From NCBI GenBank assembly GCA_017509375.1, contig JAFWPT010000071.1, positions 1 to 8,488 on the forward strand: a DNA stretch of 8,488 nucleotides, written 5' to 3'. A program made the translations under genes and the position numbers. The first letter of the stretch is position 1. Each line of letters begins with the position of its first letter. The notes under the pieces were generated by a model, which saw nothing but the letters and a program-made list of their open reading frames with translations, ran no database searches and had not been told where the DNA came from. Positions 1-6,101 of this stretch are shown piece after piece. Source of the stretch: Bacteroidales bacterium (GTDB lineage: Bacteria; Bacteroidota; Bacteroidia; Bacteroidales; UBA932).

Positions 1-155
1 ACGCCATCAAGATGCAGAAAATCCGCTTCTACCTGAGCGCCACCGATCCGTTCTCCATCGACAACTTCCCTCAGGGCTGGGATCCCGAATCCTACTCCAA
101 CCTGAGCGCATACATGACCAGAACCTTCACCGCAGGTGCACAGATTACCTTCTAA
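1..155 (+). CDS. SusC-like TonB-dependent outer-membrane transporter, C-terminal end only (partial)
   Basis: The reading frame opens at base 3 and runs 50 codons to a TAA at 153-155; the rest of the gene lies upstream. The residues fit the last strands of a SusC/RagA barrel: IRFYLSATDPF, then GWDPES, then a final strand YMTRTFTAGAQITF ending in aromatic Phe, as is usual for outer-membrane barrels recognised by the Bam machinery. SusC proteins form the TonB-powered pore that a SusD lipoprotein caps, importing oligomers into the periplasm. A SusD gene lies one gene downstream, which supports the call. The next start codon follows after 13 bp, so this is probably the first visible gene of the operon. 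Only about 50 of the roughly 1000 residues usual for the family are present, so nothing can be said about substrate or the plug domain. Confidence 0.82.
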   Translation, partial: AIKMQKIRFYLSATDPFSIDNFPQGWDPESYSNLSAYMTRTFTAGAQITF

Positions 156-168
156 AAATCAGCGAAAA

Positions 169-1530
169 ATGAAAAAATACATAAGTTTCTTTCTCTGCGC
201 AGTTCTGGCTATTGCAGCCTGCAAACCGGTGAGTCCTGAAGAAAGCGAGGCAGAAGTATATCAGGGAACAAAGGCAAGTGTCGAACTGTCTTCCGATGAA
301 GCCATCCCGGCAGAAGGAGGAAAACTCGTAGTTACCGTTCACCGCAGCCCCGAGTTTACCGTATCCATACCCAAAGCGGCGGAGTCATGGCTGAGCTGCA
401 GCCAGGCCGACAGCGTACTCACTTTTACCGCTGCCGCGAACAATTCCGCCGTACTCCGTTATGCGCGCGTCGGCATCATCGACAAGGAGCTCAAGATATC
501 TGTCACCAGTTTCGACGTGATGCAGGCCGGTACGGAAAAGGACGTAGCGCCGGTGGTATATAAAACATTCAGTGCCGGACCGGAACGCATTTCCGTGGCT
601 GCATCAGCAACATCTGCTGAAGTTAACGTAGATGCAGACGAGACCGTCGAATGGACCGTTACCAGCGACAACGCCGCATTCATACCTGCCCCGGCATCCG
701 GTAAAGGTACTTCTACAGTCACCGTTAGTTTCCCTGCCAATACCGCCGCCGAAGCCGTGTCCGCTGTCATCACCGTCAGCACCACCGACGAAGGCGTCTT
801 GAACAAGACCTTCAAAATCACCATCAACCAAAACGGTTCAGCCGGTGGCATCGTACTGGCCGAATGGGAGTTCGAAACTGCGCAGATCAATGCTCTCAAA
901 GCCGGCGGCATTGAAGGCGTCACCGCCGAAGAAGACAATGCCGTAGGCAACGGCGGCAATCCTTACGTGCCTTCCAACATATCCGGCAAGGGTAAGCTTG
1001 AGTATTTCAACGGAACCGACAAATCCAGCGTATCCACGAAGAAACCCAAGCGCCGCATCGGCGAGCGAGGAGAGTTCTGCGTTTACTGCAGCTGGGAAGG
1101 AGACTACATTCTCTGGACCGCCGAACCTGACGCTCCTCTTGCAGCCGGCACCAAGATCCAGATCAATTTCGCCCTCCGTCCCAGTCACGAGGACACTCCG
1201 AAGTACTGGAAGTGCGAAGTACTGGACGGCGACAAGTGGGTCGAACTCAATACAATCAGCCTCGACTTCCACAGGGATGCCGCCGGCAATGCCGAAGATC
1301 CCAAACAGATCAACTGCTTCATCAAGGAATCCCACACCCTTACCTCCGAGACTCCTCTCGCACAGTTCAAGTTCACCTGCACAAAGAACGCGAGGTGTTT
1401 CGACGATGCTCCCGTTGCAGCATTCACTTCCAAGTATGTACTCCGCTTCGCGGGCAAGTGGCTGGAGGCTTCCGAAGATAACAAGTATCTCCAAGTCCCT
1501 GAGAACCCGAAGATTATGGTCATAGAATAA
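169..1530 (+). CDS. Lipoprotein A: two BACON-like domains plus unrecognised C-terminal domain (putative surface glycan-binding protein)
   Basis: This 453-residue protein starts at ATG 169, giving MKKYISFF, a hydrophobic stretch and lipobox IAAC with lipidated Cys18. An in-frame ATG at 136 lies inside the susC end and would bury the signal peptide, so I rejected it. Residues about 38-122 look like a BACON domain (VELSS, GGKLVVTV, ESWLSC, ending FDVMQAG). Residues about 141-223 form a second one (VEWTVTSDNAAF, TVTVSFPAN, ending INQNG). From V229 (VLAEWEF) to the end is a domain I cannot name, probably beta-rich, with landmarks YFNGTDKSSV, LAAGTKI and DGDKWVELN. The same domain occurs in the gene at 3445. 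BACON domains are known as N-terminal, putatively carbohydrate-binding modules of Bacteroidetes. A surface role in ligand capture with the SusC/SusD pair is inferred from context. Its place between susC and susD is unusual. The start region is A-rich with no clear Shine-Dalgarno, normal for this phylum. Confidence 0.85.
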   Translation: MKKYISFFLCAVLAIAACKPVSPEESEAEVYQGTKASVELSSDEAIPAEGGKLVVTVHRSPEFTVSIPKAAESWLSCSQADSVLTFTAAANNSAVLRYARVGIIDKELKISVTSFDVMQAGTEKDVAPVVYKTFSAGPERISVAASATSAEVNVDADETVEWTVTSDNAAFIPAPASGKGTSTVTVSFPANTAAEAVSAVITVSTTDEGVLNKTFKITINQNGSAGGIVLAEWEFETAQINALKAGGIEGVTAEEDNAVGNGGNPYVPSNISGKGKLEYFNGTDKSSVSTKKPKRRIGERGEFCVYCSWEGDYILWTAEPDAPLAAGTKIQINFALRPSHEDTPKYWKCEVLDGDKWVELNTISLDFHRDAAGNAEDPKQINCFIKESHTLTSETPLAQFKFTCTKNARCFDDAPVAAFTSKYVLRFAGKWLEASEDNKYLQVPENPKIMVIE

Positions 1531-1535
1531 ATACG

Positions 1536-3431
1536 ATGACAATGAAAAAATACATATTCACAGCATTTGCAGCTGCGGCCCTCCTGACCGCATGCGTGGA
1601 TTTGGAACTCAGTCCCAAGAGCCAGGGATCCAGCGAGAACTGGTACTCCTCGGCCCAGGAACTGGAGCTTTCACTAAACGGCCTTTACCGGCCGGTCCTT
1701 TGGTACACCGAATGCTTCCGTAATCACGTCACGGACCGTTGGTCTGACGACTGGAGCCAACGCACGAATCTTTATGACTGGCTTGGTGGAGCAATCAGCG
1801 ACAACTGGGGTGAAGGTGCAAAACACTGGGCAAACCTTTACAAGGGCGTCGCCCGCGCCAACACCGTTATTCAAGGCATTGAAAAAGCCAAAGGCCAACT
1901 CACGGATGCCGAAATCACCCAGTACACGGGGGAAGCCAAGTTCTTCCGCGCATCTTTCTATACCTACCTCATCACGTTGTTCGGAGATGTGCCTTTCTAT
2001 ACCGAGTACATCAGCCTGGACGATGCATACAAGCTTGGCCGTATAGACAGAAACGTGATACTGGAACAGATTTATTCGGACTTTGACGATGCAGCTGCCG
2101 CCCTTCCGGTCTCTTACACCGGGACCCAGCGTATCACCAAGGGTGCAGCCCTTGCCATGAAGGCCCGTGCCGCCCTGTTCATGAGTGACTGGGCTACCTG
2201 CGCGGCTGCCGCAAAAGATTGCATGGACCTTGGTGTTTACAGCCTGCATCCCGACTACCGGGAGCTGTTCCTCTCCTCTACCAAGACCAGCCCCGAAGTG
2301 ATATTTGCCCTTCCTGCCCTGGAGGGTGTTGCATATGCCTACCAGGACAACAACGGCAATTCCAGTGGTATCCGGTCATTTGTCCCCCGCAACAACGGCG
2401 GCACCAACGTAGCCCAGCCTTCCTGGGATCTGTTCTTTGCATACATATGCAACGACGGACTGACCGTGGAGGAATCTCCCCTTTACGACCCTGCGAACCC
2501 CTATAAGAACCGTGATCCCCGTCTGAGCGAAATCACCACTCCTTTCGACGAAGAATTCATGGACTACATCTACAATCCCAGGGCAAGCGCCCTCAGGACC
2601 CCGCAGGTTTCCACAGGCAAAGACAGCGGAATCGCAGCGGCCGATTATCCCGGACAGGTCCCTTCAGTGGGCTCAAACGGCAACTGGTGGATTGGGAACA
2701 AGGACACCGGGATATCTGCAGCCGGCACTACCACACAACAGAATTGCGTAGGAGCCAACGGAAACTGGATTCTGGGCTGCACCCTGGCAAAGAATAAGGA
2801 TACGCTTCCCGGTGACAGCGGTAACGCCTCGTACAACGGTTTAATGCTCAAAAAAGGTGTCGATGAAGAATGGATCGACCGGCACACCGACACTCCCATG
2901 CGCATCATCCGCTATGCCGACGTATTGCTGATGTATGCCGAAGCCAAGATGGAGCTGAACCAGATAGACAACTCCGTTTTCGATGCCATCAACAGCATCA
3001 GGGCCCGCGCCTGGAAGTGCGGCGTAAAAGAGACGGACAAGTATCCGGCGGTAAGCGAGACCAACCAGACCGCCCTGCGCCGCATCATACGCAACGAGCG
3101 CCGCTGCGAGCTGGCTTGGGAAAACCGCCGCTGGTTCGACCTTATCCGTTGGAGAGTATGCGAAGAATGTCTTACGACTCCGATTTACGGACTTCCGGAT
3201 ATGACCGTCAAGATGCCCGCCAACGAGGCTTCCGGCTACTGGCTTTTCCCTAAGGATTTCCGTCCTCACATGAGGCCCAGTTCCACTATCGACCTTTCCG
3301 GTCTGGAGAACTTCCCCGACTACTATAAAATCAATGTGCGCAGGGCATTCGTACCGCGCCAGTACCTGTTCCCCATACCGGCAGATGAGCGCGTAGTCTG
3401 CCCTATGCTTACCCAAAATCCCGGATATTAA
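1536..3431 (+). CDS. RagB/SusD family nutrient-uptake outer-membrane lipoprotein
   Basis: This 631-residue protein begins at ATG 1536 or, two codons on, at ATG 1542 (MKKYIFTA); either gives a signal peptide ending in lipobox LTAC, with Cys20 counted from 1536. Family landmarks are an N-terminal SusD segment with NGLYRP, the stretch AKFFRASFYTYLITLFGDVPFY cut by helices typical of the TPR-like core, ADVLLMYAEAK, and the signature ERRCELAWENRRWFDLIRW at residues 521-539. The protein ends in FPIPADERV and QNPGY, as SusD proteins characteristically do. SusD lipoproteins sit on the cell surface, bind the ligand and close over the SusC pore. At 631 residues it is on the long side, partly because of a Gly/Asn-rich insert around residues 350-430 that carries a duplicated motif and two cysteines (C404, C415). 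It lies 5 bp after lipoprotein A and 13 bp before lipoprotein B. The ligand cannot be read from the sequence. Confidence 0.95.
   Translation: MTMKKYIFTAFAAAALLTACVDLELSPKSQGSSENWYSSAQELELSLNGLYRPVLWYTECFRNHVTDRWSDDWSQRTNLYDWLGGAISDNWGEGAKHWANLYKGVARANTVIQGIEKAKGQLTDAEITQYTGEAKFFRASFYTYLITLFGDVPFYTEYISLDDAYKLGRIDRNVILEQIYSDFDDAAAALPVSYTGTQRITKGAALAMKARAALFMSDWATCAAAAKDCMDLGVYSLHPDYRELFLSSTKTSPEVIFALPALEGVAYAYQDNNGNSSGIRSFVPRNNGGTNVAQPSWDLFFAYICNDGLTVEESPLYDPANPYKNRDPRLSEITTPFDEEFMDYIYNPRASALRTPQVSTGKDSGIAAADYPGQVPSVGSNGNWWIGNKDTGISAAGTTTQQNCVGANGNWILGCTLAKNKDTLPGDSGNASYNGLMLKKGVDEEWIDRHTDTPMRIIRYADVLLMYAEAKMELNQIDNSVFDAINSIRARAWKCGVKETDKYPAVSETNQTALRRIIRNERRCELAWENRRWFDLIRWRVCEECLTTPIYGLPDMTVKMPANEASGYWLFPKDFRPHMRPSSTIDLSGLENFPDYYKINVRRAFVPRQYLFPIPADERVVCPMLTQNPGY
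2667..2777 (+). repeat. Diverged internal motif repeat in the SusD-like protein
   Basis: Within the SusD-like gene the motif V-G-(S/A)-N-G-N-W-x-x-G occurs twice, at residues 378-387 (bases 2667-2696) and 405-414 (bases 2748-2777), separated by a Thr/Gly-rich spacer. At the DNA level the copies have diverged, so this looks like an old duplication or convergence inside an insertion of the SusD fold, not a recent slippage product. The Asn and Trp content could suit a surface loop contacting ligand, but that is inference. Confidence 0.5.
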
Positions 3432-3444
3432 TAATTTACCTGAT

Positions 3445-4695
3445 ATGAAAAAGTTTTTTGCACTTCTTGCTATGGCCAGCCTGCTTGCAGTTTCCTGCGG
3501 AGAGAAGCCCCAGCCTGCCGATGAGGCCAAGACTTTCAAAGTAAGCCCCTCCGGCGACGTAAATCTGCCTGCAGAAGCCACTTCCACAAGCATCAGTGTG
3601 GAAGCCGACATCAATTGGACGGTAGAGTGTGACAACTCGGCCTTCGTCTTCAACCCGGTGTCCGGAAACGGAAACGCCACCATCAACGTGAGTTTCCCGG
3701 CTAACGGCAAGCCCGAGGCCGTCACCACCGAAGTCAAGGTGGTTCCCGAAAAGCAGAGCGGACTCAAGAACGCCGGCATTAAGACCGTGACTATCAATAT
3801 CATCCAGGGAGCAGGCGCACAACCGGAACCCGAACAACCCGAACAGCCCGAACAACCCGAACAGCCCGAACAACCTGAGCAGCCCGGTGCATTCACTTCG
3901 GTGAAAGTGCTGGCCGAATGGGAGTTCACCGCAGACAACACCGCATTCTTCAGCGGAAACTTCACTTTTGAGCCCGCCAAGGACGACGAGAAGAAGCCCA
4001 CGGCGGAATCCAACGCTGCCGGCTTCCTGAACGACAACCACTACTGCCCTTCCAATCTCGTGGAAGGCGGCAAGATACGTTTCTGCAACGGTACCGACAA
4101 GACCTCGGTTAACCCGGACGGCCGCTGCAAGAGAGGCATGGGTAACGCCAACGAGCCTTGCTGGTACGGCAACTGGCCCGGAGACATCGTTTACCTGACG
4201 GCTCCCACCGAAAACCTTGCCGCAGGCACCAAAGTACACATTGTGCTGCCTTTGCGCCCCAATACCCGCAACACCTTGAAGTACTGGCTGCTCGAAATCA
4301 AGGACGGCGACAAGTTCGTTCCCGTGGGCACAGTGAAGAGCTTTACGGTAGGTGCCACCGAAGTGAAGTACAACGTGGAACTCGTTTACGATCCCGATGG
4401 CACAAAGGATACCACTACGGATGCCGACGGCAATACCGTTTATCCTGACAATCCTTTGCAGTACAACACTATCGTAGATGAGGTTTACACCCTTACCGCC
4501 CCTGCTAGCGAAATCGAGTATCACCTTACATGCGTTTCCACGATGATGGCCGACGGAAGCCGTGAAGCCAACGATATCGGAGACTCCGCCGGTTCCAAGA
4601 GGGAGAATCCCGTACTCCGCATCCCCAGGAAGGATACTACAAACGGAGGTTCCCGTCCTGCAGGTGTGAACGTTTTAATCGAGATCGGTAAATAA
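3445..4695 (+). CDS. Lipoprotein B: BACON-like domain, EQP-repeat linker and the C-terminal domain shared with lipoprotein A
   Basis: This 416-residue protein begins MKKFFALL and has lipobox AVSC with Cys18. Residues about 31-121 form one BACON-like domain (ISVEADINWTV, NATINVSFPAN, ending INIIQG) closest to the second BACON of lipoprotein A. Residues 127-147 are a Pro/Glu/Gln linker with six EQP units. From V155 (VLAEWEF) to the end is the same unrecognised domain as in A, with IRFCNGTDKTSV, LAAGTKV, LRPN, KYW and DGDKFVPVG. The match shows that A and B are paralogues. B also has an Asp-rich loop at residues 316-335 with two DxDG motifs, suggestive of calcium binding. The likely role is a surface ligand-binding lipoprotein held away from the membrane by the linker, similar in position to SusE/SusF or SGBP genes downstream of susD, though not recognisably homologous. 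Its stop codon overlaps the next start by one base. Confidence 0.85.
   Translation: MKKFFALLAMASLLAVSCGEKPQPADEAKTFKVSPSGDVNLPAEATSTSISVEADINWTVECDNSAFVFNPVSGNGNATINVSFPANGKPEAVTTEVKVVPEKQSGLKNAGIKTVTINIIQGAGAQPEPEQPEQPEQPEQPEQPEQPGAFTSVKVLAEWEFTADNTAFFSGNFTFEPAKDDEKKPTAESNAAGFLNDNHYCPSNLVEGGKIRFCNGTDKTSVNPDGRCKRGMGNANEPCWYGNWPGDIVYLTAPTENLAAGTKVHIVLPLRPNTRNTLKYWLLEIKDGDKFVPVGTVKSFTVGATEVKYNVELVYDPDGTKDTTTDADGNTVYPDNPLQYNTIVDEVYTLTAPASEIEYHLTCVSTMMADGSREANDIGDSAGSKRENPVLRIPRKDTTNGGSRPAGVNVLIEIGK
3832..3885 (+). repeat. In-frame tandem repeat: six 9-bp units encoding Glu-Gln-Pro
   Basis: Six 9-bp units of the form GA(A/G)CA(A/G)CC(C/T) encode EQP six times (residues 130-147), preceded by PEP at 127-129. 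The Gln codon alternates CAA, CAG, CAA, CAG, CAA, CAG, so the true period is an 18-bp unit present three times, the last copy carrying two substitutions (CCT and GAG). Because the length is a multiple of three, gain or loss of units would change linker length without breaking the frame. The peptide should form an extended, protease-resistant spacer between the BACON-like and C-terminal domains. Confidence 0.95.
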
Positions 4696-6101
4696 TGAAA
4701 TTCAGAACGATTCTGATAGCTTCCTGTCTTGTCGCACTCCTTGCGGGGTGCGACAAAGACAAGGGCAACGACAACGGCAAGACTTCTCACGGCGGCACCC
4801 CCGCTACCCTTGACCCGGCGATAGACGTCAGCGTGGGTCAGGTGCTGCCTGCCTGGCAGGAAGGATATCTGGACATCCATTCCATAAACGGAGGCCGTGG
4901 AGAGGCGTTCTACTACATCTTCCCCGACGGTACCACCATGCTCTGCGACGCCGCCGGGGCCCCGCCTGCAGAGAGTTACAATTATGGCAGCTCAGCATCC
5001 CAGGGGGTGCCTTCCAAGCCCAGCGCCAGCATCAACAGCGGCTCGGTTATAGTCCAGTACATCCAGCATTTCGCTCCAGCAGTGAGCGGCGGCAGGCTGG
5101 ACTACTTCATGACCTCCCATTATCACGGAGACCATATAGGCTCCTGGCGCAGCGAATATGCCAAATTCGGCTGGACCCCTTACAACAAGGAAGGAGAGAA
5201 GGTGAGCGCGGTCAACCTCAACGACGGAGGCTTTCTGCTGAACGGTATTGCCGAAGTGGGCTTGTCCATCCCCATAGACAAGGTCCTCGACCGCGGAGAC
5301 TGGTCCGACCGTCCTTCCGCCGATTTCTTCGACGACGGCGGCAGGAAACGCTATCAGCTGTATATCAACTACCTGGACTATGCCGCCCGCAAGCAGGGAA
5401 CGGTCCGGGAGACCCTCCAGGTGGGCCACGAAGACCAGATTGTGCTTAAGCACGACCGCTCGAAGTACAGCAACTTCGGGGTTCGCACAATAGCTTCCGG
5501 AGGAAATATCTGGACCGGCAGCGGAACCGGCGTCAACACTACCTACGTGCCGGGCGCCGCCGAGTGCAGTTCCAACCACACGGCATGGAACATAGACGAA
5601 AACATTTTCTCCAACGTTTTCCTGCTCCGCTACGGCAACTTTGATTTTTTCAGCGGCGGAGACATTCAGTACAACGGCAAGTCTTCACTTAGCTGGAAAG
5701 ACATAGAAAAACCTATATCACAAGTAGTTAAGAAGGTTGAAGGCATGAAGGCCAGCCACCACAGCACCGCCAATACCAACGGCGCAGATCTGCTGGGCAA
5801 ACTTAAACCGGAGTTTTACATAGCAGGCGTGTGGCGCGACGTGCAGCCCAACCCCGAGACCCTTAAAAGGGTTTACGCCGCCAATCCTTCTACGCGCGTT
5901 TTCACCACCAACCTTGCGGAAAGCAATGTAGCTACGCTGAAGAGCAACGGCATAGATCCGGGCAAATTTGCATGCACCGGCGGTCATGTTGTAATCCGCG
6001 TACTGCCTGGAGGCACGAAATACTACATTTACGTACTGAACGACAACAATCTGGAGTTTAAAGTTAAAGCTAAATACGGCCCCTTCACGGCCTTCTTGTA
6101 G
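4695..6101 (+). CDS. Secreted ComEC-like metallo-beta-lactamase fold lipoprotein (MBL1)
   Basis: This 468-residue protein has a signal peptide with classical lipobox LAGC (Cys19) followed by a charged, hydrophilic stretch (DKDKGNDNGK) that would suit a tether and possibly a surface-export signal. The MBL core starts near residue 52 with AWQEGYLDIHSIN and IFPDGTTMLCDAAG, which matches the start of ComEC-type MBL domains. Metal-binding residues are all present: HxHxDH at H142, H144, D146 and H147; D323 in SGGDIQYNG; and H355/H356 in ASHHST. The stretch VFLLRYGNFDFF before D323 is also typical of the ComEC branch. Known relatives include the MBL domain of ComEC (DNA processing) and pneumococcal Pce (phosphorylcholine esterase). 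A zinc-dependent hydrolase of phosphodiesters or similar bonds in the periplasm or on the surface is therefore plausible, but the substrate is unknown. It overlaps the preceding gene by one base (TAATG), implying translational coupling, and the next gene is its paralogue. Confidence 0.88.
   Translation: MKFRTILIASCLVALLAGCDKDKGNDNGKTSHGGTPATLDPAIDVSVGQVLPAWQEGYLDIHSINGGRGEAFYYIFPDGTTMLCDAAGAPPAESYNYGSSASQGVPSKPSASINSGSVIVQYIQHFAPAVSGGRLDYFMTSHYHGDHIGSWRSEYAKFGWTPYNKEGEKVSAVNLNDGGFLLNGIAEVGLSIPIDKVLDRGDWSDRPSADFFDDGGRKRYQLYINYLDYAARKQGTVRETLQVGHEDQIVLKHDRSKYSNFGVRTIASGGNIWTGSGTGVNTTYVPGAAECSSNHTAWNIDENIFSNVFLLRYGNFDFFSGGDIQYNGKSSLSWKDIEKPISQVVKKVEGMKASHHSTANTNGADLLGKLKPEFYIAGVWRDVQPNPETLKRVYAANPSTRVFTTNLAESNVATLKSNGIDPGKFACTGGHVVIRVLPGGTKYYIYVLNDNNLEFKVKAKYGPFTAFL

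Noticed and set aside
136..168. Upstream ATG extending lipoprotein A by 11 residues
   Set aside because: It overlaps the susC end and puts charged residues ahead of a signal peptide that starts cleanly at ATG 169.
838..1542. Antisense open frame (234 codons) opposite the C-terminal domain of lipoprotein A
   Set aside because: The sense strand encodes a domain conserved in a paralogue (lipoprotein B), so the sense frame is the selected one.
1541..1556. 16-base exact repeat of 168-183 at the start of the SusD gene
   Set aside because: Both copies encode the MKKYI start of a signal peptide in an A-rich context. This is probably convergent composition rather than a regulatory or recombination site.
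3832..3885. Short regular repeats considered as a CRISPR array
   Set aside because: Units are 9 or 18 bp with no spacers and are read in frame as protein.
2841..4037. Long antisense open frame (398 codons) with a Cys-Ser-Gly repeat region
   Set aside because: It lies opposite the end of the SusD gene and the start of lipoprotein B, both strongly supported. Its repetitive segment is just the complement of the EQP repeat, and it has no signal or domain.
3436..4524. Antisense open frame (362 codons) with a Leu-Phe-Gly repeat
   Set aside because: A shadow of lipoprotein B: the LFG repeats are the reverse reading of the EQP tract, and GC-rich codon bias keeps the frame open.
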